Below are positions 7,600-15,269 of a DNA stretch of 64,000 bases, piece after piece (position 1 is the first letter of the stretch; each line of letters starts with the position of its first letter). The DNA is taken from the NCBI RefSeq assembly GCF_018613935.1, contig NZ_JAGGPF010000010.1, positions 124,001 through 188,000 of the forward strand. The letters are read 5' to 3'. Position numbers and translations under genes: made by a program. The notes under the pieces are model-generated. The model ran no database searches, had not been told where the DNA came from, and saw only the letters and a program-made list of their open reading frames with translations. This stretch comes from Agromyces sp. ISL-38 (GTDB lineage Bacteria > Actinomycetota > Actinomycetes > Actinomycetales > Microbacteriaceae).

Positions 7600-8538
7600 T
7601 CAGTACGCGTCGACCCCGTTGCCGAGTGCGCGCAGCGCCCGCTGCGCCGAGCCGCCGAGGTTCCACTCGTTCGCGAGGCGTTCGACCTCGGCGATGGCCT
7701 CGGCATCGAGCGGCCGGATGCGCCCGTCGATCTCGCCGAGTTCGAGGTCGCGCACGACCTCGACGACCTTCGGCGCGACCGCGAGGTAGTCGGTTGCGCC
7801 GGTCATGCGCGCCCGGATCGTCGCCGAGAGCGGCGCGGTGGGGTCTGCCGCGGCGGCGATGAGCGCATCGAGATCGACGAACTGCTGCAGGAGGCTCGCG
7901 GCCGTCTTCTCGCCGATGCCGGCGACGCCCGGCAGCCCGTCGGAGGTGTCGCCGCGCAGCACGGAGAAGTCGACGTACTGGGAGGGGAGCACCCCGTACT
8001 TGCCGACGACCGTGACGTCGGTCACCACCTCGAGCTTGCTCATGCCGCGAGCCGTGTAGATGACGCGCACCCGGCTCGCGTCATCGACGAGCTGGAAGAG
8101 GTCGCGGTCGCCCGTGACGACGTCGACCGGCATCGTCGCCTGGGTCGCGAGGCTGCCGATGACGTCATCGGCCTCGTGGTGGGCAGCACCGACGATCGGG
8201 ATGTCGAGCGCGTCGAGGATCTGCCGGATCATCGGGATCTGCGCCTCGAGCGGGTCGGGCGTCACCTCGACATCGGGGCCGACCGGCACGACCTCGGCGA
8301 CGCGGTGCGCCTTGTAACTCGGGATGAGATCGACGCGCCAGTGCGGGCGCCAGTCGTCGTCCCAGCACGCCACGAGATGCGTTGGCTCATACTCGGCCAC
8401 GAGCCGCGCGATGATGTCGAGCAGCCCGCGCACGGCGTTGACGGGCGTGCCGTCTGGAGCGCGGATCGTATCGGGCACGCCGTAGAACGCCCGGAAGTAG
8501 AGCGAGGCGGTGTCGAGCAACATGAGTCGGTCGGACAT
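7600..8538 (-). CDS. 5'-3' exonuclease, flap-nuclease family
   Basis: A 312-residue relative of the 5'-nuclease domain of DNA polymerase I. Seen: MLLDTASLYFRAFYGV (metal-binding Asp near residue 8), ACWDDDWRPHWR, HHEADDVIGSLA (about 108-119), VVTGDRDLFQLVDD (about 126-139) and GDTSDGLPGVAGIGEKTAASLL, the helix-hairpin-helix DNA-binding part. It lacks a polymerase domain, as in the stand-alone actinobacterial proteins used in repair or RNA-primer removal. The start at 8538 has an AGGA site upstream. A broken copy of its first 16 codons lies at 9241-9291. Confidence 0.9.
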   Translation of the reverse strand: MSDRLMLLDTASLYFRAFYGVPDTIRAPDGTPVNAVRGLLDIIARLVAEYEPTHLVACWDDDWRPHWRVDLIPSYKAHRVAEVVPVGPDVEVTPDPLEAQIPMIRQILDALDIPIVGAAHHEADDVIGSLATQATMPVDVVTGDRDLFQLVDDASRVRVIYTARGMSKLEVVTDVTVVGKYGVLPSQYVDFSVLRGDTSDGLPGVAGIGEKTAASLLQQFVDLDALIAAAADPTAPLSATIRARMTGATDYLAVAPKVVEVVRDLELGEIDGRIRPLDAEAIAEVERLANEWNLGGSAQRALRALGNGVDAY

Positions 8539-8648
8539 GTCGCAATCCTGCCACGTACCAGCAATCCTCCGGGCGAGGTGGGGAATCGGCCTAATAGTGG
8601 GTGATTCGTCGTTGACGTGCGAAAGAGCTGGCTGTGGCACCATGAGGG

Positions 8649-9194
8649 GTGCCCCAGTTGCGTGAAAGGTTGCTCTCGTCCTTTCGATGGATCGGCGACC
8701 GCACCGACCCGGACTATCGCGCCGACGTCACCGGGTGGTGGCGGGACGCTGAGATAGTGGATCAGATCGGCGCGGGCCTGGCTGGTCTGTTCGAGAATGA
8801 TCGGCCGACCGTCGTCATGGGCACTCAATCCCGTGGAAGTCTGCTAGGAGTGCTTACGGCCCGGAGTGTGGGCGTAGGGCTCGCAGAAGTACGGAAAGAT
8901 CCGGGCCGCGCCGCGGACAGCGATGCATGGTGGGAGACGTCGACCGCGCCCGACTACCGAGACCAGCATCTGCAGCTGGGGCTTCGTCGCTCGCTCTTGC
9001 GTTCGGGCGACAGTGTGCTTTTTGTCGACGACTGGATTGCGACCGGCGCACAGGCAGAAGCATGCCGAGCATTGGTCCAGATGAGCGGTGCAGGTTGGAT
9101 TGGCGCCGCCGTCGTGGTTGACGGTTTGGTGCGCTCTGACCTTCGTCGCAGCCTGCGAGTGCGGTCACTTCTCCACATTCGCGACCTTGCCTGA
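8649..9194 (+). CDS. Phosphoribosyltransferase-family protein
   Basis: A 181-residue type I phosphoribosyltransferase-like protein. The PRPP-binding signature is VLFVDDWIATGAQAEA (about 123-138): two acidic residues and a TGxQ loop. An earlier strand, PTVVMGTQSRGSLLGV, holds the substrate-side glycine turn. It resembles adenine phosphoribosyltransferase-like proteins, but the base or partner is unknown. It starts with GTG at 8649. It lies on the opposite strand between the exonuclease and the exonuclease remnant, and its codon use is visibly less GC-biased than its neighbours, suggesting later acquisition. Confidence 0.7.
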   Translation: MPQLRERLLSSFRWIGDRTDPDYRADVTGWWRDAEIVDQIGAGLAGLFENDRPTVVMGTQSRGSLLGVLTARSVGVGLAEVRKDPGRAADSDAWWETSTAPDYRDQHLQLGLRRSLLRSGDSVLFVDDWIATGAQAEACRALVQMSGAGWIGAAVVVDGLVRSDLRRSLRVRSLLHIRDLA

Positions 9195-9240
9195 CGCCGC
9201 ATCTGGACACGTGCGAACGCGCGTGGACTGAGAAGGTGCC

Positions 9241-9291
9241 TTAGAGCAGGTAGAGCGAGGCGGTGTCGAGGAGCATCAGTCGTTCGGCCAC
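9241..9291 (-). pseudogene. Remnant of the exonuclease 5' end
   Basis: On the minus strand from GTG at 9291 this reads VAERLMLLDTASLYLL and then TAA. The neighbouring exonuclease begins MSDRLMLLDTASLYFRAFYG. The first 20 bases of the comparison (tagagcgaggcggtgtcgag at 9251) are identical to 8498-8517 and the rest matches at about three quarters of positions. It is a partial duplicate left behind when the intervening phosphoribosyltransferase segment was inserted or rearranged. Confidence 0.7.
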
Positions 9292-9325
9292 ACCGCGATC
9301 ATGTCACGACTGCGCCGACCGGCTC

Positions 9326-9919
9326 TCAATCGTCGAGGCCGCGCGCCACGAGCGCCTCGCCGAGCGCTTCGGCCGATTGCAGCGAACGCACGATCACGGG
9401 TACCGCGAGCGCCGTGAGCGACCCGGTCGCTCCTCGCGCGCGCCGCGCCTCGATCACCTCGCGCACGATCTCGGCGGTCAACGGCACGCAGCGGATCGTG
9501 AGGGCGAGGAGCAGGCCCACGCGGTCGCCGTCGACCCAGCGCCGGAACGGCCGGAGCAGCTGCTGACACGCGTCGAGCACGCTGGACACCGTCGTCGTGA
9601 GGGTGAAGAGGGCGGCAAGGGCGACGGATGCCGCGACGCGCCCGCCCATCATGAGCGCCGCCGTCCACCCGGCGAACAGGGCCTGCACGGGCACGGCGAT
9701 CGCGAGCAGCCACAGGATCGGCACGACGTGCCGCCACACCATGCGCGGCGGGATGCGAGCGGCGAGGAAGAGCACGCCGACGCCGCCCACGGCTGCCGCG
9801 AGTTGCCACGGCTCCTGGAGCACCGTGATCACGGCGATCGTGACGGCGAGCAGTCCGAGCTTGGCCAGCGCGGGCGCACGATGCACGAGGGTGCTGCCGG
9901 GAACGTAGAGGCCGATCAT
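9326..9919 (-). CDS. bioN: ECF transporter transmembrane protein (EcfT/BioN)
   Basis: A 197-residue membrane protein with about five hydrophobic segments, the coupling subunit of an energy-coupling-factor importer. Near the C-terminal cytoplasmic part are two Arg-Gly coupling motifs, EARRARGA and ALVARGL, which fit into grooves of the ATPases. Length fits BioN-type proteins. Its ATG overlaps the stop of the upstream ATPase gene by 4 bases, and the substrate-binding BioY is encoded first in the same operon, so it most likely imports biotin. Confidence 0.88.
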   Translation of the reverse strand: MIGLYVPGSTLVHRAPALAKLGLLAVTIAVITVLQEPWQLAAAVGGVGVLFLAARIPPRMVWRHVVPILWLLAIAVPVQALFAGWTAALMMGGRVAASVALAALFTLTTTVSSVLDACQQLLRPFRRWVDGDRVGLLLALTIRCVPLTAEIVREVIEARRARGATGSLTALAVPVIVRSLQSAEALGEALVARGLDD

Positions 9920-10596
9920 GCGATGAGGCTCCGATAGGCGCCGAGCGCGGCATCCGGAGTGTCGTCGGCGACGATGCGGCCCTCATCGATGACGACGACC
10001 CGGTCGAAGCCGTCGAGGAGCTCGAGCTGGTGGGTGACCACGACGACCTGCTGCTCGAGCGAGCTCAGCATTTGGCCGATAAGGCGCGCGTTGCGGGCGT
10101 CGAGCAGGGTCGTCGGTTCGTCGGCGACGACGACGGAGGGCTCGGCGACGAGCACCGACGCGAGCGCCAGCAGTTGCTTCTGCCCGCCTGAAAGGCGATG
10201 CGCGGGGTGCTCGGCGTGGGCGGCGAGGCCGAAGCGCTCGAGCGTCGAGGCCACCCGCTTCGCGACATCCGGCTTCGACAGCCCGCTCTTGCGCAGGGTG
10301 AACGCGACGTCTTCCGAGACCGTCGGCATGACGATCTGGTTGTCGGGGTTGGTGAACACGAAGCCGACCCGGCGGCGCACCTCGCGTCCCTGCCGCGTGA
10401 CGTCGAGGCCGTCGACAGTGACCGTGCCGAGGTCGGGAGTGACGAGGCCGTTGATCATGCGGGCGAGCGTCGACTTGCCCGATCCGTTGGCGCCCACGAT
10501 GCCGATGCGGCCTTCGCCGAGCACGAGGTCGACGCCGCGCAGCACTGGGCGCTCACCGTAGGAGTGCTCGACCCGGCTGAACTCGATCACGCTCAT
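9916..10596 (-). CDS. bioM: ECF transporter ATPase (BioM-type)
   Basis: A 226-residue ABC ATPase. Walker A GANGSGKST (about 34-42), NPDNQIV Q-loop (about 83-89) characteristic of ECF ATPases, signature LSGGQKQLLALA (about 133-144), Walker B VVVADEP and a switch His in VVVTHQLELL. It powers the importer together with bioN and bioY. The single ATPase gene implies a homodimer, as in BioMNY systems. Both ends overlap neighbouring genes by 4 bases (thiolase upstream, bioN downstream), indicating translational coupling. Confidence 0.9.
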   Translation of the reverse strand: MSVIEFSRVEHSYGERPVLRGVDLVLGEGRIGIVGANGSGKSTLARMINGLVTPDLGTVTVDGLDVTRQGREVRRRVGFVFTNPDNQIVMPTVSEDVAFTLRKSGLSKPDVAKRVASTLERFGLAAHAEHPAHRLSGGQKQLLALASVLVAEPSVVVADEPTTLLDARNARLIGQMLSSLEQQVVVVTHQLELLDGFDRVVVIDEGRIVADDTPDAALGAYRSLIA

Positions 10597-11753
10597 GCCA
10601 CTCGCTCCACGATCATCGCCACGCCTTGCCCGCCACCGATCGAACATGCTGCCAAACCGAGCCGCGAGTCGTCTGAGGCGTGCATCCGAGCCGCAAGCCG
10701 CACCAGGAGTATCGCCCCCGACGCGCCCCAGGGGTGCCCCAACGCGATCGCGCCGCCGTCGCCCGAGATCGTTCCCTCGTCGAGGCCGACGGCGTCGCTC
10801 ACCGCGAGCAGTTGCGCGGCGAAGGCCTCGGTGATCTCGACGAAGCCGAGGTCGGCGACGGATGCCCCGCAGCGTTCGAGCGCTCGGAGGATGGCCGGTG
10901 CCGCCCCGATCCCGGGCAGTCCGGGGTCGGAGCCGGTGGTCGCCGCAGCGATCACGCGCAGGCCGGGGAGCCCGAGACGCCGACGCACCGCCTCGGTCGT
11001 GACGGCCATCGCGGCGGCGCCGTCGGAGATGCCGCATGAGTTTCCCGCGGTGACCGTGCCATCGGGGCGGAATGCAGGGTGGAACCGCGAGAGCGTGCGC
11101 TCGTCGAGTCGATCGCGCGGGCGGTCGTCTGCCACGATGCCGTCGAGGGTGACGATCTCCGCGTCGAAGGCGCCGGTTGCCTGCGCTGCCGCGGCGAGCC
11201 GGTGCGAACGGGCGGCCCAGGCATCCTGGCGCTCGCGCGTCACGCCCGATCGGGCGGCGAGATCGTCGGCGGCGGGTCCCATCTCGGGGTCGGGAGTGCC
11301 GATCGGGGCGAAGGGGGCTCGCTCGTAGCGCCGCGTCGGCGCTCCGTCGCCGGTCTCGGGCGGCCAATAGCGCCATGGCGCCGTCGAGGCCGACTCCGCG
11401 CCGCCGGCGATCACGAGCTCAGCGTCGCCACCGCGGATGCGGGAGGCGGCCTGCATCACCGCGTCGAGGCCCGAGCCGCACTGGCGGTCGACCGTGACCC
11501 CCGGAACATCGTGGCCGAGCCCGGCGCGAAGCGCCGAGATGCGCGCGACGTCGCCGCCTGGGCCGAGGCAATTGCCGAGCACGACGTCGTCGACGGAAAT
11601 GCCTGCGGGAGCGACGGATGCCGCGACGGCGGCGAGCACCGGCGCCGCGAGCGCGTCGACGGTGCGGCCCGCGAACCCGCGTCCGGTGGTGGCCACGGCG
11701 GTGCGCCGTGCGGCGACGATGACGGGTGCCTCAAAGCTGATGCTGCGGGTCAT
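10593..11753 (-). CDS. Thiolase (acetyl-CoA acetyltransferase family)
   Basis: A 386-residue thiolase. Nucleophilic Cys in RQCGSGLDAVM (about residue 92), the His motif ALGHPWGASGA and the second catalytic Cys in LAACSIGGGQG near the C-terminus are all present, so it should be active in making or breaking beta-ketoacyl-CoA. It sits in the biotin-transport operon between an acyl-CoA ligase (4-base overlap upstream) and bioM (4-base overlap downstream). The pairing suggests both act on one acyl-CoA, possibly a pimeloyl- or biotin-related acid; that link is inference from position only. Confidence 0.88.
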   Translation of the reverse strand: MTRSISFEAPVIVAARRTAVATTGRGFAGRTVDALAAPVLAAVAASVAPAGISVDDVVLGNCLGPGGDVARISALRAGLGHDVPGVTVDRQCGSGLDAVMQAASRIRGGDAELVIAGGAESASTAPWRYWPPETGDGAPTRRYERAPFAPIGTPDPEMGPAADDLAARSGVTRERQDAWAARSHRLAAAAQATGAFDAEIVTLDGIVADDRPRDRLDERTLSRFHPAFRPDGTVTAGNSCGISDGAAAMAVTTEAVRRRLGLPGLRVIAAATTGSDPGLPGIGAAPAILRALERCGASVADLGFVEITEAFAAQLLAVSDAVGLDEGTISGDGGAIALGHPWGASGAILLVRLAARMHASDDSRLGLAACSIGGGQGVAMIVERVA

Positions 11754-12988
11754 GCGCGCCCGAACCGATCCTCGTCGAGCGAACCGGCGGCGAGGGCGAC
11801 GCCGAGCGCACCGCGGGCGACCTTGCCCGAGGTCGTGCGCGGGAGCGACTCGATCGCGTACCAGCGTCGCGGGAGCTCGGGTGCGGTGAGGCGCGAGCGC
11901 GCTGCGGTGATGATGTGCGCGCGATCGGCCGACGGGGCGAGCTCGAGCACCGCGACCGGCACGTGTCCGTGCAGGGCGTGGGGCACGGCGATCACGGCCG
12001 CGGCTCGAACGCCCGCGAGTCCGGTGAGGGCGGCCTCGACGTCTTCGGCGAGCACCGTGGTGCCCGAGACGGTCACGGCGGAGTCGCCGCGGCCGCGCAC
12101 GACGAGGCTGCCGTTCGCGGCGGCATCCGCTCGATCGCCGACCGTCGCGAAGCCGTTCGCATCCCTTCGGAACGGCCCGTCGACGCCGGCGTACCCGAGC
12201 GAGAGGTAGGGGGAGCGGGCCCACAGTTCGCCCGCGCGCACGTCGACCTCGACGCCGGGGAACGGCATGAGCGCGCCGGAGCCCTCGGCGTCGACGCGCG
12301 AGTGGTCGACCGCGGCGACGAACGAGAGCTCGGCGGCACCGTAGTACTCGGTCACGGCGATGCCGGCGGCGCGAGCCGATGCGAGGGTCGATGGCGGGAG
12401 TGCGCTGCCCGCGACGACGACTCGTCGTGGGCGGTGCCCCGCTGAGGCGAGTCGCTCGAGCGTCGTCGGCGTCGCGTGCACGAGGTCGGCCCCGGCGATG
12501 TCGTCGACGAGCACCACACCGCTCCAGAGCGCGTGCAGCGCGGCGAAGAGGTGCATCGAGACGTGCAGCGGCCCGGTGATCGCGACGATCGGTTGCTCGG
12601 CGCGCGCGCCGCGGCGGGCACGGCGAGCCTCGGTGAGCTCGGTGAAGGGCTCGAACGACGCCGTCCACGAGGCGAGCGTGCGGGCGACGGGCCGGGCGTT
12701 GCCCGACGATCCGCTCGTCATGAGCACGAGCTCGGTGCCGGGCGGCATCGAGCGCACTGCCGGAGCGGCCTGCGCGGGGTCGGCGACGACGACGGCACGC
12801 TTCGCCTCGAGGGCGGCGAGCACCGTCGCGAGCTGGGCCACGGGGTCGGCGTCGTGCGCGAGCACCGGCGCCTGCGTGCGGTCGAACTGCTCGGCGACGG
12901 ATGCCACGAGCCGGCGCAATTCGGCACGGCTCGACGTGCGACCGGCGAGGCGGATCGCCTCACCGTCGCCGTCGAGCCAGCCGATCAC
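11750..12988 (-). CDS. Short AMP-forming acyl-CoA ligase
   Basis: A 412-residue member of the acyl-AMP ligase superfamily. Seen: LVLMTSGSSGNARPVART (phosphate loop), EYYGAAELSF (aromatic/acidic ATP motif), LWARSPYLSLGY, GFATVGDRAD, and PRTTSGKVARGAL with the catalytic Lys near the C-terminus. The N-terminal domain is shorter than in fatty-acyl-CoA synthetases and closer to MenE-size ligases. The start is the GTG at 12988, 4 bases after the bioY stop; a longer in-frame extension lies inside bioY and is rejected. The substrate is unknown; the operon context suggests an acid linked to biotin supply. Confidence 0.82.
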   Translation of the reverse strand: MIGWLDGDGEAIRLAGRTSSRAELRRLVASVAEQFDRTQAPVLAHDADPVAQLATVLAALEAKRAVVVADPAQAAPAVRSMPPGTELVLMTSGSSGNARPVARTLASWTASFEPFTELTEARRARRGARAEQPIVAITGPLHVSMHLFAALHALWSGVVLVDDIAGADLVHATPTTLERLASAGHRPRRVVVAGSALPPSTLASARAAGIAVTEYYGAAELSFVAAVDHSRVDAEGSGALMPFPGVEVDVRAGELWARSPYLSLGYAGVDGPFRRDANGFATVGDRADAAANGSLVVRGRGDSAVTVSGTTVLAEDVEAALTGLAGVRAAAVIAVPHALHGHVPVAVLELAPSADRAHIITAARSRLTAPELPRRWYAIESLPRTTSGKVARGALGVALAAGSLDEDRFGRA

Positions 12989-12992
12989 GCCT

Positions 12993-13652
12993 TTACTCCG
13001 AGCGCGGCGCCGAGGCGACCTCGGCTGAGGTCGGACGCGGGGTCGCCGGAGCGGGCTCGCTCGCTGCTTCGACAGCGCGTGACCAGGGCCACGACCGAAG
13101 GGCGATGAGGCCCGGCCAGGCGCGGTGCACCTGCTTCGCGACGAGCACGGTGACGACGACCTTGAGGATGTCGCCGGGCAGGAAGACGAAGGAGCCGCTG
13201 AGCGCAACCCAGAACGGTACCCCGGACGAGATGGCCAGCCACGGCACGCCGAGTGCGTAGATGGCGACGATGCCGCCGAGCGCGGTCGCGCCGAGGGCGG
13301 GGACCACGCCGTACCGGGGGAGGAGGCGTGCCGTGAACCAGCCGATGACGAGGGCTCCCACCAACCAGCCGACCAGGTATCCGGCCGATGGGCCGACGAA
13401 GACACCGAGTCCGCCGCGTCCGCCGGAGAGCAGGGGCAGGCCGGCTGCGACGAGGCCTTCGAACAGCAGCACCGTGAGGAAGCCCTTGCGGGCGCCGAGG
13501 ATCGCGCCCGCGAGCATGACACCGAGCGTCTGGAAGGTGATGGGAACGCCGGTCGTGCCGATCTGCAGGGCGCCGGGAAGGCCGAGCGCGGCGATGAGGG
13601 CGGCGAAGACGGCGATCTGTGCGAGATCGCGGGCGGGGATGCGACTGGTCAC
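12993..13652 (-). CDS. bioY: Biotin ECF transporter substrate-binding protein BioY
   Basis: A 219-residue membrane protein with about six hydrophobic helices. The pattern GLPGALQIGTTGVPITFQTLGVMLAGAILG (about 24-53) and the GGRGGLGVFVGPSAGYLVGW stretch (about 77-96) are characteristic of BioY, the biotin-capturing S-component. The C-terminal tail of about 30 residues (AVEAASEPAPATPRP...) is Pro/Ala rich and longer than usual. It heads the operon bioY, ligase, thiolase, bioM, bioN. Confidence 0.92.
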   Translation of the reverse strand: MTSRIPARDLAQIAVFAALIAALGLPGALQIGTTGVPITFQTLGVMLAGAILGARKGFLTVLLFEGLVAAGLPLLSGGRGGLGVFVGPSAGYLVGWLVGALVIGWFTARLLPRYGVVPALGATALGGIVAIYALGVPWLAISSGVPFWVALSGSFVFLPGDILKVVVTVLVAKQVHRAWPGLIALRSWPWSRAVEAASEPAPATPRPTSAEVASAPRSE

Positions 13653-13742
13653 GAAGTCCTCCGGGTCGAAGCGTTGGCCGAGGAGACGGCGGAATTCACG
13701 CTACGGCGGGGAGGGAGGGCCGTGCTCGCGGTCGCCGTACAG

Positions 13743-13759
13743 AAATCGGGTGCCGATTT
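13743..13759. promoter_or_regulatory. Inverted repeat upstream of bioY
   Basis: A perfect inverted repeat AAATCGG-GTG-CCGATTT lies about 90 bases before the bioY start and 60 bases past the stop of the preceding minus-strand gene. It could be an operator for the biotin operon or a weak terminator of the gene at 13820. It does not match the BioQ or BirA sites I know. Confidence 0.35.
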
Positions 13760-13819
13760 TGGACGAGCGCCGTGGGCGGGCGTTGTCCGAATGGCGAGCT
13801 GCGCGGACGGAGGGGCGAC

Positions 13820-14254
13820 TCAGGCCGCGCGGGACTCGACGTGCGCGGTGCCGATCGTGGGGAGGGCGTCTGCCTCAGCGGCATCCGAATCTGCCGGCAC
13901 CTCGACGGGGTCGGCCCACATGACGAGCGGCGACGGGGTCCAGCTGAGCGCGAGCGACTCCTCGCCAGCAGGCACGACGACGGTGACCGCGTCGCGCTCA
14001 TCGAGGATCGAGCGGGTGAGCTCCGCCGCGATCTGGTGCGTCAGCATCGCGTGGAAGATGCGGTCGGTGTCGCCTTCGGCGCGGCGCACGAGCGACCAGC
14101 TGCCCGACGGACCGATGAACTCGGAGAGCTTCGCGTTCAGGAGCTCGAAGATGTGCTCGCCGCGCAGATCGGCCGCGTTCGCGCGCGGTGCGGGAAGGGC
14201 AGCGTGAGCGGCGGCTTGTGCGGCAAGCCTCGCGCGGCGCCAGCGGCGGAACAT
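13820..14254 (-). CDS. Conserved-looking hypothetical protein
   Basis: A 144-residue soluble protein starting MFRRWRRARLAAQAAAHA with a good AGAGGGG ribosome site. The middle is LRGEHIFELLNAKLSEFIGPSGSWSLVRR and DTDRIFHAMLTHQIAAELTRSILDERDAVTVVVPAGEE; the tail is acidic. There is no membrane segment or recognised motif. It is followed on the same strand by bioY after 167 bases and preceded by a small membrane-protein gene. Codon bias is that of a real gene. Confidence 0.65.
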   Translation of the reverse strand: MFRRWRRARLAAQAAAHAALPAPRANAADLRGEHIFELLNAKLSEFIGPSGSWSLVRRAEGDTDRIFHAMLTHQIAAELTRSILDERDAVTVVVPAGEESLALSWTPSPLVMWADPVEVPADSDAAEADALPTIGTAHVESRAA

Positions 14255-14363
14255 CGTGACCCCTCTCGGTGGTGCGGAACGACGGATCGGGTCGTTCGTC
14301 CCAGTCTCGGGCACCGCGTCATGGATTTCGAGTGACACGCCGCGGAGCGGCCCATGGGTGCCG

Positions 14364-14564
14364 CTATTGGCCGAACTCCCGCTCGAGCTCGGCTCGCTTC
14401 GACTCGTCGGACACGGTGCCGATGGCGATCGCGAGGCTCGCGAGCCAGGAGACCCACATGAGTGCCAGGCGCCAGTCGCGTGGACCGGTGGTGGTGGCGC
14501 GGATGACGCCGACGCCGGCGAAGATCGCGGTGAGCACGGCCCCGCTGAAGAGGTACTTGCGCAT
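14364..14564 (-). CDS. Small two-helix membrane protein
   Basis: A 66-residue protein, MRKYLFSGAVLTAIFAGVGVIR..., with hydrophobic segments at about 5-22 and 34-51 and a charged C-terminal helix ESKRAELEREFGQ. I do not recognise it. It starts 98 bases from the divergent tetR-type gene. Confidence 0.6.
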   Translation of the reverse strand: MRKYLFSGAVLTAIFAGVGVIRATTTGPRDWRLALMWVSWLASLAIAIGTVSDESKRAELEREFGQ

Positions 14565-14610
14565 GCCGCAACGCTACTCGTTCGCCTCAGATGTCTGGGA
14601 GTCATCCGTG

Positions 14611-14647
14611 AATCTGACCGATCGTGCAGAATCTGACCGATCGGTCA
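14611..14647 (+). promoter_or_regulatory. TetR-type operator with a repeated half-site
   Basis: The perfect palindrome TGACCGATCGGTCA (14634-14647) lies 15 bases before the regulator ATG. A 14-base direct repeat AATCTGACCGATCG occurs at 14611-14624 and 14630-14643, so a second, imperfect site lies 19 bases upstream. A -10-like TACGTT (14651-14656) is six bases before the ATG, so bound repressor would block transcription. Confidence 0.7.
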
Positions 14648-14662
14648 AGGTACGTTCGACCC

Positions 14663-15262
14663 ATGCCAACCGATGCCCAAGCCACGTCTCGCGTGCGCCC
14701 GGCCGACGAACTTCGACAGGTCGCCCTCGAGCTGTTCTCGACCGTCGGCTTCGCCGCGACGTCGCTGCAGCAGATCGCCGACCACGCCGGCTACTCGAAG
14801 TCGAGCGTGCTCTACCACTTCGCCTCGAAAGAGGCGCTGCTCGAGTCGGCGATCGGCCCAGCGATCGACGACCTCGAGGCCCTGCTCGGCGACTTCGTCG
14901 CCGGTGGTCGCTCAGCCGAGGCACGCACCGTCTTCATCGAGCGGTTCGTCGACTTCCTGCTGGGCAACCGCCTCGCCGTGCACACCTTCGTGAACCAAGG
15001 GCAGTCGCTGCTCAGCATCCCAGTCATCCAGCGTGCGAACACCGCCATTCGCGGCATCGCCGACTCGATCTGCGCCGACGACGCACCCGTCATCGAGAAC
15101 ATCCGCTTCGGCGTCGCGCTCGCCGGCGCCGCCTACATGCTCGTCGCCGGCGCCAACTTCGTCGACGACGACCGCAAGTTCGACGACGTCGAGGTGCGCC
15201 CGGCACTGATCTCCGTGCTCTCCGAACTCCTCCTCCCGGCCGACGGCCGCTCGACGCGATAG
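14663..15262 (+). CDS. TetR-family repressor of the MMPL/YhgE operon
   Basis: A 199-residue regulator. The N-terminal HTH reads ALELFSTVGFAATSLQQIAD followed by HAGYSKSSVLYHFASKEALLE (about 23-62). The C-terminal ligand domain is generic. It lies immediately upstream of the MMPL gene (7-base gap) and behind a clean palindrome, so it very probably represses itself and the exporter operon until a ligand binds. The ATG at 14663 is used rather than the out-of-place GTG at 14624, which lies within the first repeat of the operator region. Confidence 0.88.
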   Translation: MPTDAQATSRVRPADELRQVALELFSTVGFAATSLQQIADHAGYSKSSVLYHFASKEALLESAIGPAIDDLEALLGDFVAGGRSAEARTVFIERFVDFLLGNRLAVHTFVNQGQSLLSIPVIQRANTAIRGIADSICADDAPVIENIRFGVALAGAAYMLVAGANFVDDDRKFDDVEVRPALISVLSELLLPADGRSTR

Positions 15263-15269
15263 GCACCCA

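Noticed and set aside
12989-13522. A longer N-terminus for the acyl-CoA ligase
   Set aside because: The extension lies wholly within bioY on the same strand in another frame and is low-complexity; the GTG at 12988, 4 bases after the bioY stop, fits the operon.
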